Source: Bradyrhizobium tropiciagri
GTDB taxonomy: Bacteria > Pseudomonadota > Alphaproteobacteria > Rhizobiales > Xanthobacteraceae
Reading direction: 5' to 3'
NCBI RefSeq assembly: GCF_001189845.1
Contig: NZ_LFLZ01000044.1
Coordinates: 1-64,000, forward strand
DNA: 64,000 nt
Within the stretch, counting starts at the first letter, position 1. Each line of letters starts with the position of its first letter. A program made the position numbers and the translations under genes. Shown one piece after another: positions 46,067 to 56,054 of the stretch. Under the pieces are notes generated by a model that saw only the letters and a list, made by a program, of their open reading frames with translations, had not been told where the DNA came from and searched no databases.

Positions 46067-46214
46067 CACCCTCCCCTGGAGGGGGAGGATGAATCCGAGC
46101 ATCCACCCGTCATTCCGGGGCGGCCCGAAGGGCCGAGCCCGGAATCCATCAAGCCGCAAAACGAGTGGTCGAATGGATTCCGGGCTCTCGCTTCGCGAGC
46201 CCCGGTATGACGAC
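46067..46214. repeat. Family C half-copy followed by palindromic repeat family E
   Basis: 46067-46090 is one arm of family C (CACCCTCCCCTGGAGGGGGA). 46106-46214 has arms CCCGTCATTCCGGGGCGGCC...GCCCGGAATCCAT and ATGGATTCCGGGC...GCCCCGGTATGACG. Confidence 0.8.
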
Positions 46215-46308
46215 GGAAAGACCGCACTCGTTTTCGTGAACACGTTCCCCTTGCACCCATGCGCAGACCATCGCGAAATGACACGCGGGGCACAACCGGG
46301 AGGTTGCG

Positions 46309-46704
46309 ATGAACGATCAAGCCGTGCGGGCGGCCCTCCAGCGCCATTGGGACGCGTCGGATGCCAGCGACTTCGAGCGCGAGCATGACATCTACGCCAC
46401 GGATGCCGTGCTCGATTATCCGCAATCGGGCGAGCGGATCCGCGGCCGGCACAACATTCAGCAGAGCCGGACGGTGCAGCCGAACAAGAAGCGCTTCGCG
46501 ATCCGGCGCATCCTCGGTGGCGGCGATCTATGGATCACCGAGTACATCCTGACCTATGACGACAGGCCATCCTACGTGGTGAGCATCATGGAATTCCGCG
46601 ACGGGCTAGTCGTCCACGAAACTCAGTATTTCGCCGAGCGATTCGACCCTTCGCCTTCACGGGCACATCTCGTCGAGCGCATTGACGAAACGTCGCCGCG
46701 CTAG
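46309..46704 (+). CDS. SnoaL/NTF2-like protein
   Basis: 131 aa. MNDQAVRAALQRHWDASDAS opens a typical NTF2-like helix, followed by EHDIYATDAVLDYPQSGERI and GRHNIQQSR, then beta strands ending RDGLVVHETQYFAERFDP. The family includes isomerases, hydrolases and binding proteins; no catalytic assignment is possible. GGGAGG precedes the ATG. Confidence 0.88.
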   Translation: MNDQAVRAALQRHWDASDASDFEREHDIYATDAVLDYPQSGERIRGRHNIQQSRTVQPNKKRFAIRRILGGGDLWITEYILTYDDRPSYVVSIMEFRDGLVVHETQYFAERFDPSPSRAHLVERIDETSPR

Positions 46705-46741
46705 ACCGACCAGGAGTTGCCGCTGCGACCGTCAGCGACGG

Positions 46742-46972
46742 CTACATGCCGTGGCTCTCGAACACCTTCTTGCAGCTTCGGCTCAGGCTATCGCGATTGG
46801 TCTGAAGGCAGTTCTGCACGGCGCCGTCATTGCCGAGGTCCTTGCGGCAGAAGCGCTGTGCATCGCGCGAGCAGGCGGATTGTTCCGACTTGGTGCCGGC
46901 ATGCTGAGCCAATGCGGCACCGCTGCTCATGACGGCAACAGCTAAAGCAGCAGCAATTGAAAAATAGCGCAT
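46742..46972 (-). CDS. Small cysteine-rich exported protein
   Basis: 76 aa. The signal peptide MRYFSIAAALAVAVMSSGAA is cleaved after ALA near residue 22. The mature part has four Cys (SACSRDAQRFCRKDL, QNCLQTNRDSLSRSCKKVF), resembling the Cys-rich GLG1/FGFR-type repeat. ATG is preceded by GGGAGG. The function is unknown; it is convergent with the NTF2-like gene. Confidence 0.8.
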   Translation of the reverse strand: MRYFSIAAALAVAVMSSGAALAQHAGTKSEQSACSRDAQRFCRKDLGNDGAVQNCLQTNRDSLSRSCKKVFESHGM

Positions 46973-47046
46973 CGTGAATTCCTCCCGCGGCCCAACGGCA
47001 GCGGAAGCGCTTCGTTCCCAAAGGAGCCGGAGGGAACCCTTGGATT

Positions 47047-47748
47047 CTACGGCGCGAGATACCGCAGCAGTTCCGGATCGCTGCGCACATCGCTGGCGCC
47101 GCCCTGCAGCGCGACGCGGCCGCGGTCCAGCACATAGGCGTAGTCGGCGACGCGCAGCGCGAGGTCGAGATGCTGCTCGACGATCACGACCGCGATGCTC
47201 TTGGCGAGCTCGATCAGCCGCTCGGTGATCTCCTCGATCACGCCGATCCAGACGCCCTCGGTCGGCTCGTCCAAGAGCAGCAGCTTCGGATTGCCGAGCA
47301 TGGCGCGGCCGATCGCCAACATCTTGCGCTCGCCGCCGGACAGCGTGCCGGCCGGCTGGTCGAGGCGTTGGCCGAGCTTCGGGAAGATCTCGAGCACGCG
47401 ATCGACCGCGCTCGCATCGGAATTGGTCAGCGAGCCGACCGCGAGGTTGTCGCGCACTGACAGGCGGGCGAATACCGAATGCTCCTGCGGCACATAGCCG
47501 ATGCCGGAGCGCACGCGCTCCTCGGTGCGGCGCCGCGTGATGTCGCGGCCATCGAAGAAAAGTTCGCCCTGCGAGCTCGTGAGCTCGCCGACGATGGTCT
47601 TCATCAGCGTGGTCTTGCCGGCGCCGTTACGGCCGAGCACGGCGACGCCGCCGCGCCAGGGAATGCCGATGTTGACATCGAACAGGACCTGGCTGCGGCC
47701 ATAACCGGCATCGAGATGCCTGATATCGAGGAAGGTTTGCTCAGGCAC
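47047..47748 (-). CDS. ABC transporter ATP-binding protein, LivF type
   Basis: 233 aa. Walker A GRNGAGKTT, Q-loop region YVPQEHSVFA, signature LSGGERKML, Walker B LLLLDEPTEG and the switch His in VIVEQHLDLAL. It is the last gene of the amide-cluster transporter and overlaps LivG by 8 nt. It is very close in design to UrtE/FmdF-type subunits of urea and short-chain amide transporters; the exact ligand is inferred only from the amidase nearby. Confidence 0.94.
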   Translation of the reverse strand: MPEQTFLDIRHLDAGYGRSQVLFDVNIGIPWRGGVAVLGRNGAGKTTLMKTIVGELTSSQGELFFDGRDITRRRTEERVRSGIGYVPQEHSVFARLSVRDNLAVGSLTNSDASAVDRVLEIFPKLGQRLDQPAGTLSGGERKMLAIGRAMLGNPKLLLLDEPTEGVWIGVIEEITERLIELAKSIAVVIVEQHLDLALRVADYAYVLDRGRVALQGGASDVRSDPELLRYLAP

Positions 47749-48475
47749 GGCGAAGATAAATCTCCTGGACGTTCTTGTTGGCCTGGATTTCCGCGACCGT
47801 CCCCGACGCCAGCACCTTGCCCTGGTCGAGCACGGTGAGGCGGTCGCAGATGTCGCGGATGAAATCGAGATCGTGCTCGACGATGACGAGCGAGCAATGC
47901 TGCTTGATCGGCTGCAATAATTCGCCGGTGACGCGGCGCTCCTCGAGGCTCATGCCGCCGGTCGGCTCGTCCAGCAGCAGAAGCCGCGGTCGGCCTGCGA
48001 GCGCCATCGCGATCTCGAGCCATTGCTGCTGGCCGTGCGACAAGGCCGCTGCGGCATCATGCGCCCGATCGGCAAGCCGGAACTGGGTCAACATCGTCAT
48101 CACCTGATCGTGCAGTTTCCTGCGGGTGCGCGAGAGCACCAGATCGAACAGCGAGCAATGCGCCTGCAGCGCCAGCAGGATGTTGTCGTACAACGTCAGC
48201 GTCGGCAGCACCGAGGTGATCTGGAATTTCAGGCTCATGCCGGCGCGGGCACGCTCGGTCGGCGTGAACGCCGTGATGTCGGTGTTGATAAAGCTGACCT
48301 TGCCCGTGGTCGGCACCTCGGCGCCGGCGACGCATTTCATCAGCGTGCTCTTGCCCGAGCCGTTCGGGCCGATCAGGCCGTGAAACTCGTTCTCGCCGAC
48401 AGTTAGCGCCGCACCGTCGAGCGCGGTGAGCTTGCCGAACACCTTGCTGATCCCTGACGCCTCAAGGAGCGGCAT
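47741..48475 (-). CDS. ABC transporter ATP-binding protein, LivG type
   Basis: 244 aa. Walker A GPNGSGKST, signature LSHGQQQWLEIA (His replacing the usual Gly, as in UrtD-type subunits), Walker B LLLLDEPTGG, and LVIVEHDLDFIRDICDRLTV. It overlaps LivM by 14 nt at its start and LivF at its end. Confidence 0.94.
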   Translation of the reverse strand: MPLLEASGISKVFGKLTALDGAALTVGENEFHGLIGPNGSGKSTLMKCVAGAEVPTTGKVSFINTDITAFTPTERARAGMSLKFQITSVLPTLTLYDNILLALQAHCSLFDLVLSRTRRKLHDQVMTMLTQFRLADRAHDAAAALSHGQQQWLEIAMALAGRPRLLLLDEPTGGMSLEERRVTGELLQPIKQHCSLVIVEHDLDFIRDICDRLTVLDQGKVLASGTVAEIQANKNVQEIYLRRA

Positions 48476-49559
48476 TACCGGGCTCCTTGCTGGGCGCTTT
48501 GCCGAAACTACCGACCCGCTCGCGCTCGCCGAGCACGAAGGAGATCAGCCCGAGCGGGCGGAACATGATGACGAGCAGCAGCAGCACGCCGAGGATGATC
48601 GGCCAGATGTCGCGATAATTGTCCGACAGCCAGAACGAGACGCCCTCGATGATCACGGTGCCGATCACGGCGCCGATCAAGGTGCCGGAGCCGCCGAACA
48701 ACACGTAGAGCACGACCTGGGTCGAGAACACGACGCCCAGCATGTTGGGCCAGACGAATCCCTCGTGGAAGGCATAGAGGCTGCCGGCGAGCCCGGCGAT
48801 GGTGCCGCCGACCGCGAAGATGATCGCCTTGAGATGCTGCGCCTTGTAGCCGAAGAAGGCGATGCGCTGCTCGTTCTCGCGCAGGCCGGCGAGCGCGAGG
48901 CCGAATTGCGAACGGACCAGGAAGCGGCAGAGCAGATAGACCACGACCAGGATGCCGAGCACCATGTAGTAGTAGACCGGCCCCTCCTCGAACTCGTAGC
49001 TGCCGAGGGTGAGCGGCGGGATCGACGGGATGCCGTTCTGGCCGCCGAGATAGTACCAGCCGCGCGCCAGCCGGTCCGCGGCATAGGAACCGGTCAACGT
49101 GCCGAGCGAGACGAAGATCACGCTCGAGGGATAACGCCCGAGCAGCAGGAAACCGCCGAGCAGCAGCGCCGCGGTGAGGCCGATCAAGGTGCCGGCGGGC
49201 AGGATCAGCAGGATCGAGGTGACATTGAGGTCGCGCGCCATCAGCGCTACGCCGTAGCCGGCGGCGCCGAAGAACAGCGCCTGGCCGAAGCTCATGATGC
49301 CGGCATAGCCCCACACCAGGTCGAACGACAGCGCGAACAGCGCGAGGATCACCACGCGGGTGGCGAACACCGTGAGGTAATCCTGAAGCACCCATGGCAG
49401 GACCAGTGCGATCAGCAGCACCAGCCCTTCCACGATCGGCAGGACCTTCCATCCTGCCGATGCCTTTCCCGCCGGCGCGCGTGCGGCCGGTGCACTTTCA
49501 CCCGTCACGACATCTGGTTCCTCACCGACGCGTGCGACGGCCTCGCTTGCTCCACCCAT
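48462..49559 (-). CDS. ABC transporter permease, LivM type
   Basis: 365 aa from MGGASEAVARVGEEPDVVTG; the frame opens further upstream but that would run into the binding-protein gene. Many membrane helices begin with VLPIVEGLVLLIALVLPWVL. The permease loop ARGWYYLGGQNGIPSIPPLT and the EAA-like GLRENEQRIAFFGYKAQHLK are typical of LivM/UrtC. The ATG lies 7 nt after the binding-protein stop. Confidence 0.93.
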   Translation of the reverse strand: MGGASEAVARVGEEPDVVTGESAPAARAPAGKASAGWKVLPIVEGLVLLIALVLPWVLQDYLTVFATRVVILALFALSFDLVWGYAGIMSFGQALFFGAAGYGVALMARDLNVTSILLILPAGTLIGLTAALLLGGFLLLGRYPSSVIFVSLGTLTGSYAADRLARGWYYLGGQNGIPSIPPLTLGSYEFEEGPVYYYMVLGILVVVYLLCRFLVRSQFGLALAGLRENEQRIAFFGYKAQHLKAIIFAVGGTIAGLAGSLYAFHEGFVWPNMLGVVFSTQVVLYVLFGGSGTLIGAVIGTVIIEGVSFWLSDNYRDIWPIILGVLLLLVIMFRPLGLISFVLGERERVGSFGKAPSKEPGNAAP

Positions 49560-49566
49560 GGATCGC

Positions 49567-50787
49567 TCAGCACTCCTTGGGATCAACGAGACCGTCGCTG
49601 CGCGCCACGATCTCATAGTTGCCGCCTTTGGCAACAGCGGTGTACATCTTCATCTTGCAGTGACGCTTGCCGGGCACCATCTCGGCCGGTCCGCCCGGAC
49701 CTTCGGCGATCTTGGCGTGGTCGAGCGCGGCGGCAACCGACTCACGGTCGACCTTGCCGGCTTCCTTGACCGCGGCTTCCCACAGCTTGAGGCCGCGATA
49801 GGTTCCGGTGGCGGCGCTGCCGGCTGCGAACAGGAAGTTGCCAGGGAAATCCTTCTCGTAGGCTGCCTGGAGCTTGGCGTCGAAAGGATCTTCCTTGGTC
49901 AGCACCTTGAAATAGTCGAGACAGCTCGCCAGCCCCTCGATCTCGTTGGCCTGATTGATGTTGAGGGTGTTCTCGTCATAGTAGACGCAGGCGAGCCGGC
50001 CGCCGTTCTTGAGGAAGCCTGCTTCATAGAGCTGCTTGAAGAACGGACCGACGCCCGGCGGGATCACGGTGTTGAAGACGACGTCGACCTTGTTGGAGAT
50101 GACGCGGTTCACCGTGGCCGAGAAGTCGACCTGGTCGAGCGGGTAATACTCCTCGAACACGACCTCGCCACCATTGTCCTCGATCACCTTGCGGGCGTAG
50201 ACGTTGAGCGTGTGCGGCCAGACATAGTTGGCGCTCGGCAGCGCGAACTTCTTGCCGCCGTTCTTGATCAACCAGGGAATGAAGGTGTCGCATTGCTGCG
50301 CCGGTGTCGGCCCGGTGCAGAACAGATAGGGCGTGCACTCCTTGCCCTCGTAGAGCTGCGGATAGATGTAGAGCGTCTTGCCGCGCGCCACGATCGGGTC
50401 CTTGATGGCGTTGCGCATCGACGAGGTGATGCCGCCCAGCACCATGTCGACCTTGTCGCGCTGGATCAGCTTGCGGACATTGCCGACCGCGACCGATTCG
50501 TTCGAGGCGGTGTCCTCGATGTAGAGCTCGAGCGGCCGGCCGAGCAGGCCGCCGCCGGCATTGATCTCCTTGATCACCATCTTGGCGACGTTGGCGTCGG
50601 CATTGCCGGCATAGGCGATCGGGCCGGTCAGGTCGGTCGCGATGCCGACCTTGATCGGGCCCTCGGCGGCGTTGGCCCAATCCGGCCTCACGACCCAGCT
50701 GCCGACCCCCGTCGCGAGTGCGCCGGTCGCGAAGGCAAAATTGCTCATGAAGCGGCGGCGCGTCAGATTCATGCGTTCAATCGACAT
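49567..50787 (-). CDS. Amide/urea-type ABC transporter substrate-binding protein
   Basis: 406 aa with a Tat-like leader RMNLTRRRFMSNFAFATGAL. The mature protein reads IKVGIATDLTGPIAYAGNAD, AGGGLLGRPLELYIEDTASN, LYEGKECTPYLFCTGPTPAQ and SANYVWPHTLNVYARKVIED. It is of the Peripla_BP_5 class related to FmdD, UrtA and AmiC. It sits between livH and livM and overlaps livH by 11 nt, so it supplies the transporter directly. Confidence 0.93.
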   Translation of the reverse strand: MSIERMNLTRRRFMSNFAFATGALATGVGSWVVRPDWANAAEGPIKVGIATDLTGPIAYAGNADANVAKMVIKEINAGGGLLGRPLELYIEDTASNESVAVGNVRKLIQRDKVDMVLGGITSSMRNAIKDPIVARGKTLYIYPQLYEGKECTPYLFCTGPTPAQQCDTFIPWLIKNGGKKFALPSANYVWPHTLNVYARKVIEDNGGEVVFEEYYPLDQVDFSATVNRVISNKVDVVFNTVIPPGVGPFFKQLYEAGFLKNGGRLACVYYDENTLNINQANEIEGLASCLDYFKVLTKEDPFDAKLQAAYEKDFPGNFLFAAGSAATGTYRGLKLWEAAVKEAGKVDRESVAAALDHAKIAEGPGGPAEMVPGKRHCKMKMYTAVAKGGNYEIVARSDGLVDPKEC

Positions 50788-51649
50788 GGTGATTAGACCC
50801 CTTTCCCGGCAATGAGCCTTGCGGCCGGAATTTGATGAAGGCGATGGCGAGCACGAAGACGAGCACGTCGGCGACGACGGGCGACATCACCCATGGCAGC
50901 GCGGCGCTGAGCGTGCCGATCAGGCCGGCGCCGGCGACCGGACCGATGAAGGAGCCGACCCCGCCGACCATCACGGCAACGAAGCCCTGGATCAGGAAGC
51001 GGATGCCGAGATCGGCGAACAGGCTGAACACCGGCACGATCAGCGCGCCGGCAAGTCCGGCGAGCGCCGCACCGAACGCAAAGGTCGCGCCGTAGATCAG
51101 GGGCGTCGAGATGCCCGACGCGCGCGCCAGCGCTGGGTTCTCCAGCGTGGCGCGGACCCGCAGCCCGAACGAGGTGCGCGCCAGCAGGAGATAGCAGGCG
51201 CCCATCACCAGCAGCGTGATCACGATGATGGTGAAGCGCCAGGCCGAGATGTGGACCGAGCCGAGATCGATCGAACCGCCGATCGGCTCCGGCACCGTGA
51301 GATAGAAGCCGCCGATCAGCCCGCGGACGCTTTCGCGGATGATGAGCCCGAGCGCATAGGTGCCGAGCATCGCCACGATCGGCGCGGCGTAGAAGCGCCG
51401 GATGATCAGCGCCTCCAGCACGAAGCCGAGCGCGCCGACCACGAAGGGCGCCGCGATCATGCCGACCCAGACCGGCGCGCCATGGGCGTAGGCCAGATAG
51501 GTCACATAGGCCCCGAGCAGGACGAACTCGCCCTGCGCGAAGTTGAAGATGCCCATCATGCTGGCGATGATGCCGAGCCCGAGCACGACCAGCACGATGA
51601 TCGCGCCGAAGCTCACGATCTCGAACACCGCGGCGAAGGTGCTAGCCAT
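50777..51649 (-). CDS. ABC transporter permease, LivH type
   Basis: 290 aa, about eight membrane helices: FEIVSFGAIIVLVVLGLGII, FNFAQGEFVLLGAYVTYLAY. The conserved coupling sequence FGLRVRATLENPALARASGI and the C-terminal GGVGSFIGPVAGAGLIGTLS are typical of LivH/UrtB. It begins 36 nt after the amidase stop. Confidence 0.94.
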   Translation of the reverse strand: MASTFAAVFEIVSFGAIIVLVVLGLGIIASMMGIFNFAQGEFVLLGAYVTYLAYAHGAPVWVGMIAAPFVVGALGFVLEALIIRRFYAAPIVAMLGTYALGLIIRESVRGLIGGFYLTVPEPIGGSIDLGSVHISAWRFTIIVITLLVMGACYLLLARTSFGLRVRATLENPALARASGISTPLIYGATFAFGAALAGLAGALIVPVFSLFADLGIRFLIQGFVAVMVGGVGSFIGPVAGAGLIGTLSAALPWVMSPVVADVLVFVLAIAFIKFRPQGSLPGKGSNHHVD

Positions 51650-51685
51650 GGTGTTCGATCCCTCCGGTCTGCGACAAGCGGCGCC

Positions 51686-53199
51686 TCACATCTTCTTCCA
51701 GTCGCCGGCCTGCTCGAAGGCGTGCGCGGCGCGGTAGATGGTGGATTCCTCGAACATCCGGCCGACCAGCATCAGGCCTACCGGCAGGCGTCGACCATGC
51801 CGCAGGGCAGCGACATCGCCGGGTGATGGGTGATGTCGAACGGCGCGGTGTTGGAGATCATCTCGAGCGCGCGGGCGACATATTCCTCGCGGCTGGCATT
51901 GGCCTCGGGCAGCTTCGTCGCCTTCATCGGCGTGGTCGGCATCAGCAAGAGATCGTAGTCCTTGAAGGCCTTGTCGTAGGCAGCAGTGAGCCTTCGCGAA
52001 ATGTTGAGCGCCTTGCCGTAGAAGCGCGGACCGAAATTGTTGTTGATGTAGGTGCCGAGCATCATGAACAGCTTGGTGGTCTCGGACAGCGAATCCGCCT
52101 GACGGCGCCAGCCGCGGTGGAAATCCATCAGCGAGGTCGAATAGAGGTCGCCGCGGCTGAGGCCGTAGCCGTCGCCGAACATCATGGTCTGGGTCAGGCC
52201 CTCGGTGCCGATCGGCGTCCAGATCGCGCCGCCCGCCATGTGCATCGGGATCGAGACATTCTCGACCGACGCACCGAGGTCCTTGAGGCGCTTGGCCGCC
52301 TCGCGCACGCTCTCGTTCACCGCGGCTTCCGCGGTCGGCTGCTCAAAACCTTCCTTGAGGATGCCGATCTTCATGCCCTTGACGCCTTTGCCCAGCGCCT
52401 TGGTGTAGTCCTCGACCTTCGGCGCCTTGATGCGCGGATCGTAGCCGTCGTCGCCGGCCAGCACTTCGAGCAGCAGCGCGTTGTCTTCCACGGTCGCGGT
52501 CATCGGGCCGGTGTGGTCGACATAGATCTCGATCGGCATGATGCCGGTGTAGGGCACGAGACCCCAGGTCGGCTTCATGCCGTAGGTGCCGCAGAACGAG
52601 GACGGCATGCGGATCGAGCCGCCCTGATCGCCGCCGATCGCCATGTCGACCTCGCCGAGCGCGACCACGACGCCGGAGCCCGACGACGAACCGCCGGCCG
52701 AGTAGCCCATCTTGTGCGGATTGTGCACCGGACCGTAGGAGCCGGTGTGGCTGCCGCCGGACAGGCAGAAATGTTCGCAGTGGGTCTTGCCGGCGATCTC
52801 CGCGCCGGCGTCCAGCATGCGCGTGACGATGGTGGCATCGAAGTCGGGGATGTAGCCTTCCAGCGTCGACGAGCCGTTGGTCATCGGCACGCCGGCCAGC
52901 ATGATGTTGTCCTTCAGCGCCACCGTCTTGCCCTTGAGCTTGCCGGAGGCCGCGCCCTTCACCGTCGACTTGCGATACCAGGCGTTGTGCTTGTTCTCTT
53001 CCGGCGCCGGGCGGTAGCCGGGCGTGCGCGGATACTTCACCTCGGGCAGCTCGTCCGGCATCTGGGCGACGAGATTGTAGGCCTCGATCGAGCCCTGCAT
53101 CAGGCCGCGGAACGAGGCCACGTCCTCATCGGTGAGTGAAAGGCCGCACTGCTCGGCGACGGCGCGAAGTTGTGTTGGCGTGGGAAGGACGACGGTCAC
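51686..53199 (-). pseudogene. Amidase (amidase signature family), one-base frameshift near the C terminus
   Basis: Hydrolyses amides to acid and ammonia. GTG 53199 is chosen because CAGGAGAG precedes it; the frame is open to 53325 through a palindrome. Catalytic Lys in GKTVALKDNIMLAGVPMTNG; Gly/Ser-rich signature YSAGGSSSGSGVVVALGEVD; nucleophile Ser in GGDQGGSIRMPSSFCG. At about 51785-51790 the coding strand has GACGCCTG for GACGGCCTG, so the frame stops early after GMVDACR. With the G restored it continues GLPVGLMLVGRMFEESTIYR and ends DWKKM, 504 aa. Probable sequence error. It heads the transporter genes. Confidence 0.92.
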
Positions 53200-53297
53200 G
53201 GCGCTCTCCTGAAGTTTTTGATCTTGGATCTGATCCCTCGGCGCAGGGCAGCGTGCTGCGCGTTGACGCCGCGCGAACCGCTCACCCCGTTGCTGTA

Positions 53298-53325
53298 TTG
53301 AAAACGGAAATATTTTCCTTTTCAA
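53298..53325. promoter_or_regulatory. 28-bp palindrome upstream of the amidase gene
   Basis: TTGAAAACGGAAA paired with TTTCCTTTTCAA around a central A/T core; 12 of 14 base pairs match. It is about 100 nt before the amidase GTG and shares the outer TTGAA/TTCAA halves with the site at 56055-56066. Probable operator. Confidence 0.6.
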
Positions 53326-53393
53326 GTATTATTTCGCAGATCGGTCACCGAAGCTGTCGCCCCGTGGGTCGAGGAGTCGCAGACGTCCGCCCT

Positions 53394-53516
53394 CGTCATT
53401 GCGAGCCACCCGGTCGGCGCGAAACGCCGCCGGATGACAGGCTCCGCGAAGCAATCCATGGCTCGGCAGAACGGGACGATGGATTGCTTCGTCGCTTTCG
53501 CTCCTCGCAATGACGG
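53394..53516. repeat. Intergenic palindromic repeat, family F
   Basis: CGTCATTGCGAGCCACCCGG...GAAGCAATCCAT pairs with ATGGATTGCTTC...CTCCTCGCAATGACG. With the palindrome it fills the gap 53200-53532. Confidence 0.85.
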
Positions 53517-53532
53517 CCAAGGCCACAGCCTC

Positions 53533-54715
53533 TCAGATCGGCTTGATCACCCTGAAGTCGAGGCCGTCGGCTTCGGCAAGATACATCGGCATCCTGGCGT
53601 GGCCGCTGCGCACCGTGACCGGACCGCGCGGGCCGCGATAGACGAGGTTGTCGGCTGCCGCGAGCAGCGGCCGTGTGTCCAGTGTGCCGGCGCGCCTGGC
53701 GGCAGCTCGAGCAGGCAGAAGCTTCATAGGCGGATTCGCCGCACGACCCTACCGGCGGCGCGAACGCCCCGAACATCGCGCGATAGCGGTCCCTGAAATC
53801 GTCGCCGGCCCGCGAGCCGACCGAGGGGAAATAGCCGGAGGCGCAGAACAGGTTCTCGGTCTTGTCGGCGCCGATGCCGAGCAGTGCGGTTTCGTCGAAA
53901 CAGCCGGCAAAGCGCAGCGTGGTGGCGGCGAGCCCGGCATCGGCGAAGGCGCGGTTGAAGGTCACGCTGTCGGTGCCGATCAACGAGATCAGCACGACAT
54001 CGGGCTTTGCGGTGCGGATCCGCTCCAGCTGTGCCTCGTGATCGTCCTCGCCGACCGGCACGAACTCCTCGCCGACCACGAGGCCCCCGGTCTCCTTGAT
54101 GTAGCGCTTCACCGCGCGGTGCGACTGCCACGGCCAGACATAATCGCTGCCGATCAGGTACCAGCGCGAGGCGCGCTTGGCCTCGGCCAGCCAGTGAATC
54201 GAGGGCCGGTTCTGCCAGCGCGGCGTCTCGCCGATCGCAATCACGCCCGGCGTCCGCTCGCCGCCCTCGTAGACCGGCGTGTAGATGTAGGGGATCCTGC
54301 TGCGGGTGATGAGGCCGCGCAGCGCGACACGCACCCTGCTGGTGTGCATTCCCATAATGAGATCGACCTCGTCGGACGCGATCGCCTGCTCGGCGCGGTC
54401 GATCACCTCATCGATCGGTCCGCCGGCGTCGTAGACTTGGAACTCGATCTCGCGGCCGAGGATGCCGCCGCGCCGGTTGATGTCGCTAACCGCGAGCTGC
54501 GCGGTCGAAGTCGCGGCGGGCCCCCACATCCCGGGCGAACCGGAGCAACAGACGAAGCCGGCGATCCGCAGCCGGTTGCGCGCGCCGCGCGGACCGAATC
54601 CACCACGATCCATCGGCGCAAGCACGCGATCCGACGCCGCCGACGCCAGGTTCCTGAACAGCAGGGATGGCGGGAACGGGAGGTCTCTTGCCGTGACGTT
54701 GAGCGTCGAATGCAC
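53533..54715 (-). pseudogene. AmiC-like binding-fold protein 1, two one-base frameshifts near the C terminus
   Basis: Peripla_BP_5-type amide sensor. GTG 54715 follows ACAGGAGCAG. The product has no signal peptide and a polar 45-residue leader, then LRIAGFVCCSGSPGMWGPAA, YTPVYEGGERTPGVIAIGET and LIGSDYVWPWQSHRAVKRYI. Two missing G residues at about 53711-53724 (GAAGCTTC for GAAGGCTTC, GAGCTGCC for GAGGCTGCC) turn the end into a foreign tail. Repaired, it reads YEGFCLLEAAARRAGTLDTR and ends LAEADGLDFRVIKPI, 394 aa, matching its tandem neighbour at 54781-55962. Probable sequence error. Confidence 0.88.
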
Positions 54716-54780
54716 ACCTGCTCCTGTCTGGCACCGGCACGCCGCCCCACGGCATCGCCCTCGCGGACGACGGTGCCAAG

Positions 54781-55962
54781 CTAGATCGTCTTGATCACAT
54801 TGAAGTCGAGACCGTCGGCTTCGGCAAGATAGATCGGCATTTCGGCGCGGCCGTCACGAATGGTGACCGTGCCGCGCGCACCGCTGTAGACGAGGTTGCG
54901 CGCCGCTGACGACAGCGGCCCCGTCGACAGCGAGCGAGCCCGGTTGGCCGCGGCTTCGAGGAAGCGCATCCCTTCATAGTTCGACTGCCCTACCGAGCCG
55001 ATCGGCGGCGCGTGCGCCCCGAACATCGCGCGGTAGCTGGTCTGGAACTCGTCATTGGCGCGCGAGCCGACGCACCCGAAATAGCCGGAGGCGCAGAACA
55101 GGTTTTCGGTCGCGTCCGGCCCAATGCCGAGCAGCACGGTCTCGTCCATCGCGCCCGCGTAGCGCAGCGTGGTGGCGGCGAGCCCCGCCTCGGCGAAGGC
55201 GCGGTTGAAGGTGATGCTGTCGGTTCCGATCAGGGTGACCAGCACGACATCGGGCCTGGCGGCGCGGATCCGTGCCAGATGCGGCTCGTGATCGTCCTCG
55301 CCGAGCGGCACGAACTCCTCGCCGACCACCTGGCCGCCGGCCTCCTTGATGTAGCGCTTCACCGCGCGATGCGATTGCCAGGGCCAGACATAGTCGCTGC
55401 CGATCAGATACCAGCGCTGCGCCTTCTTGACCTCGGTGAGCCAATGGATCGCCGGGCGGCTCTCGGCCCGCGGCGTCTCGCCGATCGCCATCACGCCGGG
55501 CGTCCGCTCGCCGCCCTCATAGACCGGCGTGTAGACATAGGGAATGCGGCCGCTCGTGACCTTGCGCAGCGCGAGGCGGACCGCCGAAATATGCGAGCCC
55601 ATGATCACGTCGATCTCGTCGTAGGCGATCGCCCGCTCGGCGCGGCGCACCACCTCATCGATCGGCCCGCCGGCGTCGTACATCGACAATTCGACCTCGC
55701 GGCCGCGGATGCCGCCGCGCCGGTTGATCTCGGCGACCGCCAGCATGACGCTGTTGGCGGAGATCGGCCCCCAGATGCCGGGCGCGCCGGAGAAGGTGAT
55801 GAAATTGCCGATCCGAAGCTTGCTGTCGGTGCCGCCGCGGCGCGAAGAGCCCGGCTTGACGGTCAAAGCGAGATCGGCCGCGCAGGACGACGGACTTCGA
55901 AACAGGTGCGGCGGCGCGACGGGCAAGCCGCCATACGCCTGGTAAGAGACCGTCGAGAGCAC
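54781..55962 (-). CDS. AmiC-like binding-fold protein 2
   Basis: 393 aa from GTG 55962 (ACAGGAGTTGGC before it, the same leader as the tandem copy). The frame is open to 56115 but that part overlaps the operator and MarR start. LRIGNFITFSGAPGIWGPIS opens the binding fold; VYTPVYEGGERTPGVMAIGE and LIGSDYVWPWQSHRAVKRYI are near-identical to copy 1. There is no signal peptide, so it should be cytosolic like Pseudomonas AmiC, which senses amides and controls amidase expression. No AmiR-type antiterminator is found nearby. The gene is divergent from marR. Confidence 0.88.
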   Translation of the reverse strand: MLSTVSYQAYGGLPVAPPHLFRSPSSCAADLALTVKPGSSRRGGTDSKLRIGNFITFSGAPGIWGPISANSVMLAVAEINRRGGIRGREVELSMYDAGGPIDEVVRRAERAIAYDEIDVIMGSHISAVRLALRKVTSGRIPYVYTPVYEGGERTPGVMAIGETPRAESRPAIHWLTEVKKAQRWYLIGSDYVWPWQSHRAVKRYIKEAGGQVVGEEFVPLGEDDHEPHLARIRAARPDVVLVTLIGTDSITFNRAFAEAGLAATTLRYAGAMDETVLLGIGPDATENLFCASGYFGCVGSRANDEFQTSYRAMFGAHAPPIGSVGQSNYEGMRFLEAAANRARSLSTGPLSSAARNLVYSGARGTVTIRDGRAEMPIYLAEADGLDFNVIKTI

Positions 55963-56054
55963 GCCAACTCCTGTCTGGGAAGCAATACGCAACGCAGCCA
56001 GCGGGCGGTCGCGGCATCCGCCCTTTGGTTGGGGGAATATCCTAGGGGAAAATA

